A DNA stretch of 42,272 nucleotides, taken from the NCBI GenBank assembly GCA_021740995.1, contig JAIOYR010000029.1, forward strand, positions 1 to 42,272, read 5' to 3'. The notes below the pieces were generated by a model. It did not search any database, was not told the DNA's origin, and saw only the letters and a program-made list of their open reading frames with translations. Shown here one piece after another: positions 33,080 through 42,272 of this stretch. Made by a program: the position numbers and the translations under genes. Positions within the stretch are counted from its first letter, which is position 1; each line of letters opens with the position of its first letter. Origin of the DNA: Taibaiella sp. GTDB taxonomy: Bacteria > Bacteroidota > Bacteroidia > Chitinophagales > Chitinophagaceae.

Positions 33080-33673
33080 ATGACAACAACAATTTCAGAC
33101 CGGCAACTTGAAATTATAGGAGCAGCGGGTATGATACTAACCGTTTCGGGTATTAGTGGTTTGACAATAAAGAACCTAGCTAAAGAAATGAAATTCTCTG
33201 AAAGTGCTATATACAGGCATTTTACGGGCAAGGAAGAAATCATCATTGCATTGCTTAAATATCTTGCCAGGAATATGGACGAGCGATACACTAAGGCAAT
33301 TTCAGCTGAACAAACACCAGAAGAAAAGTTTGTAACCCTTTTTCAGAGCCAATTTTCTTTTTTCGAAAAGAATCCTCACTACGTAGTTGCAGTATTTTCT
33401 GACGGGCTAATGGAAGAAAGTCAGCGGATCAATGAAACAATATTGGAAATTATGGGTGTAAAGATGAAGCACCTGATGCCGATAATAATGGAAGGGCAAG
33501 AAAAGAAAACATTTACTAATGAAATAACCACAGATGAGCTGATGCATATTGTAATGGGGACATTTCGCCTTCAAATGTTCAAATGGCGAGTAGCAAATTT
33601 TCAATTTGACATAAAGATAAATGGGGACAAAATGATACAATCAGTATTGACATTGATAAGAAACAAGCAATAG
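33080..33673 (+). CDS. TetR/AcrR-family transcriptional regulator
   Basis: 197 residues. The N-terminal helix-turn-helix (about 8-52) reads QLEIIGAAGMILTVSGISGL then TIKNLAKEMKFSESAIYRHF TGKEEI, the classic TetR pattern (Y-H-F near residue 46). The C-terminal ligand domain (about 60-197) is all-helical and not conserved. It is 12 bases downstream of the first gene and upstream of an RND efflux operon. The palindrome GAGTGAA-TG-TTCACTC on the operon promoter is its probable binding site, so it should auto-repress and release when an efflux substrate is bound. Confidence 0.93.
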   Translation: MTTTISDRQLEIIGAAGMILTVSGISGLTIKNLAKEMKFSESAIYRHFTGKEEIIIALLKYLARNMDERYTKAISAEQTPEEKFVTLFQSQFSFFEKNPHYVVAVFSDGLMEESQRINETILEIMGVKMKHLMPIIMEGQEKKTFTNEITTDELMHIVMGTFRLQMFKWRVANFQFDIKINGDKMIQSVLTLIRNKQ

Positions 33674-33764
33674 AATGAACTGCCAAAAGAATGCAGCGGT
33701 TATTTTTTAGGACCGGTAATTCTATACAATGCATTAAGCTGTAGAAATAGTAAAACCATAGAAA

Positions 33765-34154
33765 GTGAAAAAATACATTCCATACATATTAGCAGTACTC
33801 TTGGCAGGGTTTGGATTGCTTACCTTTTTCCTTAGCACATCAGTAATATTTGATTTGTTTGGTATTAGAGCCAAAGAAGGCAACTACGTTTTGTTTGTAG
33901 TTTGGTCAAATTTCATCAGTAGCATTATATATTTTTTCGCTGCGTATGGTTATGTCAAAGGCGAAAAATGGACAGCTGCACTCTTAGGAATCTCAACGCT
34001 TATTCTAGTATCGGCTTTTGTCGGGCTTCTATTTCACGCCAATTCTGGTGGTATATACGAAGCAAAAACAATAAAAGCGATGGTGTTTAGAATTTCTGTA
34101 ACCCTTGTATTTGCAATCATTGCACATTTCACAATAACAAAAAAGAGATCATGA
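33765..34154 (+). CDS. Small four-helix membrane protein
   Basis: 129 residues, starting with GTG at 33765 (no better ATG). Four hydrophobic segments (about 7-24, 43-62, 70-88 and 105-123). Between the second and third is the short KGEKW loop; no metal motif or known domain. It overlaps the next gene by four bases (ATGA), so it is coupled to the lipoprotein. Family not recognised; role in the efflux operon unknown. Confidence 0.72.
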   Translation: MKKYIPYILAVLLAGFGLLTFFLSTSVIFDLFGIRAKEGNYVLFVVWSNFISSIIYFFAAYGYVKGEKWTAALLGISTLILVSAFVGLLFHANSGGIYEAKTIKAMVFRISVTLVFAIIAHFTITKKRS

Positions 34155-34612
34155 AGAAGATAACAATTTTACTTGCTGCGCTCAGTTTTTTACTTTTCAG
34201 TTGTGGTAATACACCAAACGAAACATCAAACGAGCAAACCGAACCCGCTACTCACGAAGAACATGAGCATAAAGCTGAAATACAAACCATAGAACTTAAC
34301 AAGGGAGAAAAATGGAAGGTTGATGCAAATATGATAACTCATATCCGTAATATGGAAAATGATGTCATTTCTTTCTCTAAAGCTCAGCAAAAAGACTACA
34401 AATCACTAGCTGAAAAGCTGCAATCCAATATCGAATTACTTACTTCCAATTGTACAATGGAAGGCCAGGCCCACGATGAACTACACAAATGGCTGTTGCC
34501 CTACATTGATATGGTAAATGAACTTTCAGAAGCCAAAGACGACACCGAAGCATCAAAGCAATTTGACAACATCCAGATTTCATTCACAACATTTAATCAA
34601 TATTTCCAATGA
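34151..34612 (+). CDS. Histidine-rich lipoprotein
   Basis: 153 residues. A lipoprotein signal (MKKITILLAALSFLLFSC; lipobox LFSC, Cys18) precedes a polar stretch with THEEHEHKAE, a possible metal-binding His cluster (about 35-43). The body is helical (VDANMITHIRNMENDVISFS, YKSLAEKLQSNIELLTSNCT, HDELHKWLLPYIDMVNELSE). The fold could be a four-helix bundle. The gene overlaps both neighbours by four bases, so it is translated with them. Similar lipoproteins occur near metal-efflux operons in Bacteroidota. Its function is unknown; attachment to the outer membrane by the lipid is expected. Confidence 0.75.
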   Translation: MKKITILLAALSFLLFSCGNTPNETSNEQTEPATHEEHEHKAEIQTIELNKGEKWKVDANMITHIRNMENDVISFSKAQQKDYKSLAEKLQSNIELLTSNCTMEGQAHDELHKWLLPYIDMVNELSEAKDDTEASKQFDNIQISFTTFNQYFQ

Positions 34613-34896
34613 ACATAAAAGAACTACATACACAGGAAAAACCTGTTTCAGCAACTTCTCTATTTAAAAGTGATCTGGGCAATGCAACCGCCATACAAAT
34701 TTTGCGAGGCGGGATATTAAAAGAACACATAACAAAAACACCAGCGCTTCTGATATGTATGGAAGGAGAGGTGATTTTTGAAAATGAAAATGGCTTAAAA
34801 GTCACACTAATGCCGGGAGACTATGTAAACATTGCGCCAATGGTAAAACATTGGGTAGAAGGAACGATTGAAAGCCAATTATTGCTCATTAAGTAG
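34609..34896 (+). CDS. Small cupin-domain protein
   Basis: 95 residues forming one cupin barrel: ATAIQILRGGILKEHITKTP, LLICMEGEVIFENENG then LKVTLMPGDYVNIAPMVKHWVEG. The second cupin motif (PGDYVNIAPMVKHWVEG) is clear. The first motif keeps only one histidine instead of the usual HxH, so metal binding may be weak or lost. The start overlaps the lipoprotein stop (ATGA). Role in this operon unknown. Confidence 0.8.
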   Translation: MNIKELHTQEKPVSATSLFKSDLGNATAIQILRGGILKEHITKTPALLICMEGEVIFENENGLKVTLMPGDYVNIAPMVKHWVEGTIESQLLLIK

Positions 34897-34910
34897 AAAA
34901 AATTTGACTA

Positions 34911-36245
34911 ATGAAGTTAGTAAACATTCACAAACAGGCATTGCTACTGCTGTTGCTTTTAATAGGAGTTTATAGAGGGCAAGCCCAGGTATGGACATTG
35001 CAGCAGTGTATTGATACGGCACAGGTTCGAAATAAAAGCCTGCAAATGAGTAGAAATAGCATTGCCATTGGTGAGCAAAAAGAGAAAGAAGCAAAAGCAA
35101 ATTTAGTTCCGAAGGTAACTGTGAATGCCGACTACAAGTATTTCACAAACCTTCCCTATCAGCTAATGCCTCTGTCAACATTTAGCCCGACGGCACCTGA
35201 TGGACAGTTTAAAGAAGCGCAATTTGGTGTTCCGCACAACATCAACGCCAATTTACAGTTGTCAATGCCTGTTTACAATCCGCAAGTTTACGGAGCCATT
35301 CAAACCACAAAAATCGTATCGGAAATAATAGAATTGCAATACCAAAAGACGGAAGAACAAATCTATTTTGAAATTTCTAACCTGTACTACAATGCTCAAA
35401 TTTTGCAACATCAGATGGTTTTTATTGACAGTAACCTTATAAATGCTGAAAGGCTATTAAAAAACATTCAACTACTCCATGAACAATTGCTTGCTAAAGG
35501 GACAGATGTAAGCAAGGTAAAATTGCAAGTATCACAACTAGCCACGCAAAAGGAGAAGATAGAAAGTAAATATGAGCAAGTTCTAAATGCTTTGAAATTT
35601 GCAATGGGTATTTCCATTGAGCAAAAACTACAAATTGAAGCGGACATTCAATATCAAAGCTCAAATGAATATACACCTTCGTCCATTTTGGACATTCGAA
35701 TACTAAAGGCGCAAAACCGACTACTATCTAGTGAACTAAGCACACTAAACAAATCAAGGTATTTGCCTTCACTTAATCTAATCGGCACATATGGCACTAC
35801 CGGATTTGGGTATAACGGACTCCCAAACTCCTTTTTGAATTTCTATCCCATTGGCTTTGCAGGAATTCTTTTGTCCTATCCATTGTTCAACGGAACTGTT
35901 ACACAGCGGAAAATCAGTCAGAAAAAACTTGAGGTTCAAAACAGTGAACTTCAATCTGGCCTACTTACCGAACAAAATCATATGCAGGTTGAAAACGCAA
36001 AACTGCAAACCTTGGTTGCCCAAAAATCAGTTACAACTACTTTAGAACAAATCAAACTGGCTCAGACAATTTATGAGCAAACGGGACTTCAACAAAAAGA
36101 AGGAGTGGCAAGCTTAACAGACATTGTACTTGCAGATAATGCATTGAGAGAAGCTCAACAAACCTACTTATCAGCAGTAATCGATTATCTAAAGGCAGAT
36201 CTAGAGCTTAAAAAACTAACTGGCAATATTTCAACATCTAAATAA
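34911..36245 (+). CDS. TolC-family outer-membrane efflux channel
   Basis: 444 residues with a signal peptide (about 1-25, LLLIGVYRGQAQ). It contains the repeated long-helix and beta-strand layout of TolC proteins: WTLQQCIDTAQVRNKSLQMS at the start, AKANLVPKVTVNADY, then the second repeat with AQNRLLSSELSTLNKSRYLP and SLNLIGTYGTTGFGY. It ends VIDYLKADLELKKLTGN. As the outer-membrane duct it should pair with the following adaptor and RND pump, which lie on the same strand with nine- and fourteen-base gaps. Substrate cannot be told. Confidence 0.93.
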   Translation: MKLVNIHKQALLLLLLLIGVYRGQAQVWTLQQCIDTAQVRNKSLQMSRNSIAIGEQKEKEAKANLVPKVTVNADYKYFTNLPYQLMPLSTFSPTAPDGQFKEAQFGVPHNINANLQLSMPVYNPQVYGAIQTTKIVSEIIELQYQKTEEQIYFEISNLYYNAQILQHQMVFIDSNLINAERLLKNIQLLHEQLLAKGTDVSKVKLQVSQLATQKEKIESKYEQVLNALKFAMGISIEQKLQIEADIQYQSSNEYTPSSILDIRILKAQNRLLSSELSTLNKSRYLPSLNLIGTYGTTGFGYNGLPNSFLNFYPIGFAGILLSYPLFNGTVTQRKISQKKLEVQNSELQSGLLTEQNHMQVENAKLQTLVAQKSVTTTLEQIKLAQTIYEQTGLQQKEGVASLTDIVLADNALREAQQTYLSAVIDYLKADLELKKLTGNISTSK

Positions 36246-36253
36246 ATATTACA

Positions 36254-37324
36254 ATGAATACGAAATCATCGATACTCAAGAAATCACTATACTTTATAAT
36301 ACCACTGGCATTTATTGCCTTGATAGTAATCAAATTAAAAAACAACAAAGAAACTACGCAAAGCAAAGTTTACCATTACGATAAAGCACAAGCTATCAAT
36401 GTTCAGGCGGACACGCTGCAAATAGAAAATGTGAATGTTGAATCTGCTTATTCAGGAACATTTGAACCTAACAAGGAAACGAAAATAAGTGCAGAGTTAC
36501 AGGGAAAAATAAAAGAGGTATTAGTAGATGTAGGAAGTGTCGTAAACAAAGGACAATCATTAGTGCGGTTAGATAATTCACTATTGAAACTGCAACTACA
36601 AACTATTGAAGTGCAAATTGAAGGCTTGGAGGCTGATTTAAATCGATATACGATTTTGGCTAAAGCCGATGCCATACAAGGTGTTCAGTTAGAGAAAACA
36701 GAATTAGGGTTAAGATCTGCAAAAGTGCAAAGAGCCACACTGCTTGAACAAATAAACAAAACCACTGTTAAAGCGCCTTTTGACGGTGTAGTTACTGCAA
36801 AATTAAGTGAAGAGGGAGCATTCGCTGCTCCCGGGGTCCCATTACTCCAAATCACGGACATCAAAATTTTAAAATTCACAGTAAACGTTCCCGAAAATGA
36901 GTTGAGCAAATTCAAAATAAACCAAAGCTATTCTCTAATAGTAGACGCTTATTCTGATATCCTGTTAACCGGAAAGGCAACCATGATAGGCAGTAAAGCA
37001 AATATGGGTAATAGCTTCCAAATTCAGTTTACGGTAAATAATACACCAGATTTGAAAATAAAATCAGGGATGTTTGGTAAAGTGAATTTGAAAAATGCCA
37101 CCCAGGAAAAGGGCATAATTATCCCTGCATCAGCAATAGTAGGATCGGCAGATCAACCACAAATCTATTTGATTAAAAACGGCAAGTCTATATTGTATAG
37201 TATCACTATTTCGAAAAGGATAAAGAATAAAGTAGTTGTATTAAGCGGACTAAATGAAGGTGATGTAATTGTCACAGATGGATTTATAAATCTTTTTGAC
37301 GGTGCAAGTGTATCAGTTAAATAA
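36254..37324 (+). CDS. RND-type efflux periplasmic adaptor (membrane fusion protein)
   Basis: 356 residues. The N-terminal membrane anchor (about 8-27, LYFIIPLAFIALIVIKL) is not a lipobox. Next comes the split lipoyl/barrel-sandwich domain (GTFEPNKETKISAELQGKIK, about 71-90, and APFDGVVTAKLSEEGAFAAP), with a helical hairpin between (LLKLQLQTIEVQIEGLEADL...). The beta-barrel domain is VNVPENELSKFKINQSYSLI and the membrane-proximal end is PASAIVGSADQPQIYLIKNG. Links the TolC channel to the inner-membrane pump. It sits between both genes. Confidence 0.93.
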   Translation: MNTKSSILKKSLYFIIPLAFIALIVIKLKNNKETTQSKVYHYDKAQAINVQADTLQIENVNVESAYSGTFEPNKETKISAELQGKIKEVLVDVGSVVNKGQSLVRLDNSLLKLQLQTIEVQIEGLEADLNRYTILAKADAIQGVQLEKTELGLRSAKVQRATLLEQINKTTVKAPFDGVVTAKLSEEGAFAAPGVPLLQITDIKILKFTVNVPENELSKFKINQSYSLIVDAYSDILLTGKATMIGSKANMGNSFQIQFTVNNTPDLKIKSGMFGKVNLKNATQEKGIIIPASAIVGSADQPQIYLIKNGKSILYSITISKRIKNKVVVLSGLNEGDVIVTDGFINLFDGASVSVK

Positions 37325-37338
37325 AATCAAAGCAAAAA

Positions 37339-40300
37339 ATGAATATTACAGAAATTTCAATTAAACGTCCGTCGCTGATAATAGTTCTGTTCAGCGTATT
37401 TACTTTGTTGGGTTTTATAGGGTATAAAAATCTGAGTTACGAATTAATGCCTGACTTTAATCAACCAGTTGTGGTAATTAAAACAGTATATCCAGGTGCC
37501 GAACCCAATGAAGTAGAAACATCAGTTTCACGAAAAATAGAAGATGCATTATCCAACTTAGAAGGGGTTGATTACCTGGTAACAAAATCACTACCTAATG
37601 CATCTATCATCATTGCAAATCTGAAATACGGCACGGATTTAGATAAAACAATGCAAGATGCCCAACGCTACATTGATAACATTCGCAAAGATCTACCACA
37701 GGACATTTTAAGCCCTGTGATGAGTAAAGTTTCCCCAAATGATTTGCCGATAATGTCTATAAGTGCAACAAGTAATTTGTCTGCCACAGAGTTTTATCAA
37801 AAATTAAAAGATGATTATCTGCCACAAATTCAACAAATAAAGGGCGTTGCGGAGATCACAATATTAGGAGGAGAAGAAAGAGAAGTTCAAGTGAAAATAA
37901 ATCAGGACAAACTGAAAATATACAAAATTTCAATGGTTCAGGTTGTTGAAGCCATTAATCGATCAGGCATAGATTTACCTGCCGGCAAAGTACAAACTGA
38001 AAATGAAAACAATTCGGTTCGTTTAACTGGAAAATTCAAATCATTAGACGACATTAAAAATGTTCAGGTGGGAATGCCTGTTTTAGGCAGTCCAGTTTAT
38101 GTGAAAGATGTAGCAGAGGTTATTGATGGCATAAAAGAAACAACTTCTATTAGTCGCTATAATGGTAAAAACGGCATTGGTTTAATGCTGAAAAAACAAG
38201 GTGATGCTAATGCCGTTGATGTTTCAAAATTAGTTAGAGAAAGATTTAAATACATCGAACAGCAAAATTCTATATCTGGTGTGAAATTTATAATAGCAGA
38301 CGATAGCACAGACAACACCATTGCTGCAGTAGATTCTGTCGTATTTGATTTGATATTAGCAGTTTTATTGGTTTCATTGGTAATGCTTTTATTTCTAAGA
38401 AGTTTCAGAAATTCTTTAATTGTAATTGTAGCTATCCCAACTTCCTTAGTTACAGCATTTGCAGTGATGTGGCTGCTGGGTTACACGCTCAACCTTATGA
38501 CCTTGCTTGCAATGTCATTAATTATAGGCATTTTGGTGGATGATGCAGTGGTAGTATTGGAGAACATTCAAAAGCACTTAGACAAAGGAAAAGACAAACG
38601 AGTTGCAGCCATGGATGGACGAACAGAAATAGGCTACGCTGCAATATCTATCACATTGGTTGATGTTGTCGTGTTTTTGCCAATTCTATTTTTGCAAGTG
38701 TTTGTTGCCGACATGCTCAAACAGTTTTCAGTAGTTGTAGTAACATCTACTCTTACCAGTTTATTGGTAGGTTTTACGCTTACACCTTGGCTGGCATCGC
38801 GTATTGGTAAGAAGGAAGATTTACAGCCAACTAACATTTTCAATCGTTTCTTGCTTGGGTTTGAGCATCAATTAGAAACTTTCACCAATTGGTACGGCAG
38901 GCAATTAGAATGGGTTCTGAGTCATAAACTCATTTTTACAGGAGTTGTTTTGTTGCTTTTTGTAATTACGCTAGGAATTATGAAGCAAGGAATTATTGGA
39001 AAAGAACTGATCTCAACAGGCGACCAGGGAAAATTCAAAATGGCATTGGAATTTGACAAATCAACTTCTATTCAGCGAAACAATAATATTGCTCAAAAAA
39101 TTGAAACATACATTATTCAACAACCCGAAGTAGCAACGGTATTCAGCAACATTGGTGGACCAAGCACAGGAATAGGAAGTTTGGGTGTAGGTTCTGCAAA
39201 TAAAACAGAATTTACCATTCAATTAAAGTCCAAAAAAGAACTCAAAAATGTGCCGACAGAAACATTTATGAAAAAACTAAGGGACGACTTAAAGTCGAAA
39301 TTTCCGAGTATAAATTATTCCATGGCCGCTTTAGGTTTAATTCCTCGATCAGCACCCATAGAAATTACATTAAGCGGAAGTAATTTGAACTTGGTGATGA
39401 AAACCGGTGAAGAACTAAAAACCATAGTTGAAAAAATACCAGGTGCTGATAATGTTCGTCTATCTGTAGAAGCTGGCAGTCCGGAATACAAAATAATTCC
39501 CGACAAGGATAAAATGCAACGATTGGGCTTAACAACTGCTTATGTAGGAACGAACCTAAGAACAGCTTTTACTGGTAATGACGATGCAACATTAACAGAA
39601 AACGGCATAGAATATCCCGTAAGAATTTGGTTAGATAAATTCTCTCGACAAAATTTTGACGATGTTCATCAACTTTCCATCATCAATCCTATGGGGCTGC
39701 CTGTGGAAGTTTCACAATTTGCAAATGTTGAGCAAGACAATTCTCCATCTCTTTTAGAAAGGAAAGACCGCCAACCAGCAGTTACACTAACTTCTGACGC
39801 ATTGGGAAGACCTTCAGGAACTGTAGCAGATGATGTAGTAGCCTATCTCAAGGAAAATCCACTACCTAATGGTATACAAATGACCTGGGGTAGCGACATC
39901 AAAAGACAGAATGATAGTTTTGGAGCTTTAGGTTCCGTGTTGGTGATTTCGTTTTTGCTGATTTACCTGATCATGGTGGCACTTTATGATAGTTTTGTTT
40001 ATCCATTTGTGGTTTTGTTTTCTATTCCAGTAGCGGCAATTGGTGCATTCCTTGCATTGAATTTGTCCTTAAGTAATTTGAGTTTGTTCGCCTTGCTTGG
40101 TTTAATAATGCTAATGGGATTAGTAGTAAAAAATGCTATTCTAATTGTGGATTTTACCAATCAATTGAAAGCAGAAGGTAAACACTTTAAGGAAGCGCTA
40201 ATAATTGCCGGAAAAGGTCGCATGAGACCCATTCTAATGACAACAATTTCAATGGTTGTCGGTATGCTCCCTATTGCAATGGCAACTGGAACTGCCGCAG

Positions 40301-40434
40301 AATGGAAAAACGGGCTTGCCTGGGTTATTATTGGTGGTCTACTTTCATCATTAATATTGACTGTGTTTTTAGTTCCTATGGTATATTATTTGGTAGACAG
40401 GTTGAAAGAGAAATTTACAACAAAAAATACGTGA
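37339..40434 (+). CDS. RND (AcrB/HAE1-like) inner-membrane efflux pump
   Basis: 1031 residues, of normal length for the HAE1/AcrB group. Twelve membrane helices in the RND arrangement, with large periplasmic domains after TM1 (about 35-335) and TM7 (about 560-870). TM4 contains the proton-relay aspartate pair in IIGILVDDAVVVLENI (Asp-Asp, about residue 399-400). Other family segments are ELMPDFNQPVVVIKTVYPGA near the N-terminus, TLVDVVVFLPILFLQ, LFALLGLIMLMGLVVKNAIL and GRMRPILMTTISMVVGMLPIA. Uses the proton gradient to expel substrates through the upstream adaptor and TolC-like channel. The TetR gene and its operator suggest induction by a toxic compound. No sign of frameshift. Confidence 0.95.
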   Translation: MNITEISIKRPSLIIVLFSVFTLLGFIGYKNLSYELMPDFNQPVVVIKTVYPGAEPNEVETSVSRKIEDALSNLEGVDYLVTKSLPNASIIIANLKYGTDLDKTMQDAQRYIDNIRKDLPQDILSPVMSKVSPNDLPIMSISATSNLSATEFYQKLKDDYLPQIQQIKGVAEITILGGEEREVQVKINQDKLKIYKISMVQVVEAINRSGIDLPAGKVQTENENNSVRLTGKFKSLDDIKNVQVGMPVLGSPVYVKDVAEVIDGIKETTSISRYNGKNGIGLMLKKQGDANAVDVSKLVRERFKYIEQQNSISGVKFIIADDSTDNTIAAVDSVVFDLILAVLLVSLVMLLFLRSFRNSLIVIVAIPTSLVTAFAVMWLLGYTLNLMTLLAMSLIIGILVDDAVVVLENIQKHLDKGKDKRVAAMDGRTEIGYAAISITLVDVVVFLPILFLQVFVADMLKQFSVVVVTSTLTSLLVGFTLTPWLASRIGKKEDLQPTNIFNRFLLGFEHQLETFTNWYGRQLEWVLSHKLIFTGVVLLLFVITLGIMKQGIIGKELISTGDQGKFKMALEFDKSTSIQRNNNIAQKIETYIIQQPEVATVFSNIGGPSTGIGSLGVGSANKTEFTIQLKSKKELKNVPTETFMKKLRDDLKSKFPSINYSMAALGLIPRSAPIEITLSGSNLNLVMKTGEELKTIVEKIPGADNVRLSVEAGSPEYKIIPDKDKMQRLGLTTAYVGTNLRTAFTGNDDATLTENGIEYPVRIWLDKFSRQNFDDVHQLSIINPMGLPVEVSQFANVEQDNSPSLLERKDRQPAVTLTSDALGRPSGTVADDVVAYLKENPLPNGIQMTWGSDIKRQNDSFGALGSVLVISFLLIYLIMVALYDSFVYPFVVLFSIPVAAIGAFLALNLSLSNLSLFALLGLIMLMGLVVKNAILIVDFTNQLKAEGKHFKEALIIAGKGRMRPILMTTISMVVGMLPIAMATGTAAEWKNGLAWVIIGGLLSSLILTVFLVPMVYYLVDRLKEKFTTKNT

Positions 40435-40552
40435 AGACTCTACTGATGCCTTAGCAGCTCTATAAAAGACCAATGTCGTTTATGCTTACAATTGGTGTGT
40501 CTTAGCTGGCCGAAGTGCCCGAAATGCTGAGTTTTAAAAGTCAGTCAATCTT

Positions 40553-42272
40553 CTAATTGCGAATAAACACTTTTGATGTTATTGGTAGCGTATTGAGTTG
40601 TTCCTGATAGTCGCTTAGCTGATGTATCATTCTGTCTATGTATTCTGCCGTTTCCTTTTTCAGCTCTGGTGCCAGTGTTTTGTAATAATTTATTCCATTG
40701 AGCAGATTGACCTTAAAAGTATATAAGAAGTTTTCTTGTTTCTGACTCAGTATTTGTGAGCATTTATCAATCTCATTCTTTAGATAGTCGACATATAGTT
40801 TTAGTTCATTAATAAACATATTGGGGCGTGGCAAAGGATTTAGTATGTTCTTCCTCCCATAAATATGACTTACCATATCAGACAATGTAAATGTGCCGGA
40901 AAAGTATGCCAGATTGGGACCCGGACAAATCGCAACAGCACTGAGATTGTGCGACAAATTAATATTGTCTTTAAGCAACACAGACACCGACAGCCCTTCG
41001 CAAAGGCAGTCCTTCTCTGTTACCTTCTTCAACTCAGCCTTATATATATTAGTTGGAAGGTTCTGTTCTTTTAATTGTTTAATCTTTAAATTCTGGTATT
41101 GCCTCGATGCAGTGCAAATAGGTGTAGTGGTGAATTCTGTATTTGATGACAGAAATTTTTTGTAACACGGGCTGCCTGGTCTACCCTTATTTATCCGAAC
41201 ATTTCGCTGTTGCTCTGAGGTGCTCTTTCTGAAATTATGAAACGGTACACCGAGTGGAGAAGCATGGCTTAAGTAGTAGTCTTCTTTCGATGCAGTTGCG
41301 AGTTGTTCCAAAGTGTTGTAGTCTACATTTGTGGCTTCTGGCACCAGTAAGAAGGGGCTTCCCCATCCAGTACCGTCAAGTTCATAATATTCCCTGATGA
41401 ATTCATCTTCGTTTGCCGTGCCTATACCTCCTTGCACAGTAATTTTTAAAGCGGGTTGTGTGGTAAACGTAGGATTTCCTTTTGCTTCATTTGCGTTATT
41501 GCATAATTGTAACAACTCGCCTGCCAGGTCTGTTCTTTTTTGTCTGAAATCTTCCAATATGGGCCCGAGCAGAAACCCATCAGTGGCAAAAGCATGCCCG
41601 CCGCAATTGAGACCCGACTCTATTCTGAATTCTGAAACCCATACCCCCTTCTTTGCTAGTATTTTCCCCTGTATCAGTGCAGAGCGATAATCGCTGACCT
41701 TCAAGGTGACTTTCTTTCTGATTTGCTCATCCTGATCGGGGAAAAAATCATTGAATTTCTCCAGGTAACTGTATAGACGTGGATTGTAACCCGCTGAGAG
41801 AACTACAGATGACTCTAGGTCACTGTTTGCAAAGCCACGCAGTGCCGATAGCGCGTCCGAATATTCGACAGGTAACGGTGTGCCATCTGGAAGGTAATTC
41901 AGATTGTCTACTTTAGCCATGATATTTACATCAATTGCTCCAGCCACAATTTGCTGCCGTAACTGCTGTTGTAACAATGCCTTTGGCACTCCCTCTGGCA
42001 ATTGTGTCATTTCATTGTACAATTTCTTTGCATTATCGGAATCCGGCAACAATTCAAAGTACCTAGCTAATTCGTTGCGTTGATCAAAAGGCATCTTCTT
42101 TAGTGAAAGAAGCTGGCGCTTTACCAGCTTATCGAGCAGGTTTAGGTATGCAGTGATGCGCTTTGCCCGGTAGTCTTTTTCCTTTGTGGTTATCGCAGTA
42201 TAAGGCTCTCCGCTCTTCAGGCTATGATATGCTCTCATTTTCTCCACTAACTCATCTTCAATGATGGATACA
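40553..42272 (-). CDS. Large uncharacterised protein, partial at the 5' end
   Basis: At least 572 residues; the frame stays open from 42247 (a GTG codon) to the window edge, so the true start is probably outside. The visible N-terminus starts VSIIEDELVEKMRAYHSLKS. No family recognised with certainty. Cysteine-containing stretches are notable: SGLNCGGHAFATDG, GSPCYKKFLSS, TPICTASRQYQNLK, EKDCLCEGLSVSVLL and AICPGPNLAYFS. The segment LKITVQGGIGTANEDEFIRE resembles a TIM-barrel phosphate/FMN-binding loop, and the cysteines could bind an iron-sulphur cluster or metal. It therefore could be a flavoprotein of the nitronate monooxygenase/dehydrogenase type, but this is speculative. No neighbouring gene on the same strand is seen. 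Confidence 0.7.
   Translation of the reverse strand, partial: VSIIEDELVEKMRAYHSLKSGEPYTAITTKEKDYRAKRITAYLNLLDKLVKRQLLSLKKMPFDQRNELARYFELLPDSDNAKKLYNEMTQLPEGVPKALLQQQLRQQIVAGAIDVNIMAKVDNLNYLPDGTPLPVEYSDALSALRGFANSDLESSVVLSAGYNPRLYSYLEKFNDFFPDQDEQIRKKVTLKVSDYRSALIQGKILAKKGVWVSEFRIESGLNCGGHAFATDGFLLGPILEDFRQKRTDLAGELLQLCNNANEAKGNPTFTTQPALKITVQGGIGTANEDEFIREYYELDGTGWGSPFLLVPEATNVDYNTLEQLATASKEDYYLSHASPLGVPFHNFRKSTSEQQRNVRINKGRPGSPCYKKFLSSNTEFTTTPICTASRQYQNLKIKQLKEQNLPTNIYKAELKKVTEKDCLCEGLSVSVLLKDNINLSHNLSAVAICPGPNLAYFSGTFTLSDMVSHIYGRKNILNPLPRPNMFINELKLYVDYLKNEIDKCSQILSQKQENFLYTFKVNLLNGINYYKTLAPELKKETAEYIDRMIHQLSDYQEQLNTLPITSKVFIRN

Overview
The window looks like a chromosomal segment of a Bacteroidota (Bacteroidetes) bacterium, probably in or near the Chitinophagaceae. 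Three things point there: promoters of the TTTG / TAnnTTTG type (best at 14868-14898 and 15221-15251), families typical of the phylum (a LuxR-tail membrane protein beside a DUF4199 protein, a HYC_CC_PP-type protein, double-PspC proteins, TolC-MFP-RND operons), and weak Shine-Dalgarno signals. All identifications rest on reading the sequence and translations; no database search was run.

1-9.8 kb is mostly housekeeping and small modules. It holds tyrosine catabolism (the 3' end of homogentisate dioxygenase, then 4-hydroxyphenylpyruvate dioxygenase), a membrane-tethered LuxR-type regulator with a DUF4199 protein, purC, and a LysE-type exporter. A five-gene minus-strand metal-handling cluster follows: an AraC regulator with its own CxxC HMA-like domain, a HYC_CC_PP protein, two exported HMA proteins and an outer-membrane protein. 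A glycosyltransferase and rplS close the section.

9.8-15 kb is a string of minus-strand units, tRNA-Gly, tRNA-Leu, a DGPF/YCII protein with an ECF42-like sigma factor, and a TPR adenylate cyclase. Three of them (tRNA-Leu, the sigma factor and the cyclase) are followed by copies of the same hairpin repeat, about 2.15 kb apart. Next come a PadR-PspC envelope-stress operon with a palindrome on its promoter, recQ, a YggS-type PLP protein and a PPOX-family protein.

21.55-30.9 kb is an accessory island beside the initiator tRNA gene. A large serine recombinase ends inside the anticodon loop of the tRNA (antisense) and overlaps its terminator. Behind it are a type I restriction-modification operon (hsdR, hsdM, hsdS), a fourth gene with an apparent PD-(D/E)XK nuclease core, and a coiled-coil/winged-helix-like protein. 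This nuclease-like fourth gene is the best candidate for something undescribed.

31-40.4 kb carries an MFS transporter and an apparently single TetR-controlled operon: membrane protein, TetR, membrane protein, His-rich lipoprotein, cupin, TolC-like channel, periplasmic adaptor and RND pump. A perfect TetR-type operator lies just after its -7 box. The window ends in a large minus-strand protein of unknown function whose 5' end lies outside. The stretch from about 23 to 40 kb looks AT-richer than the first 21 kb, which fits recent acquisition for at least part of it.
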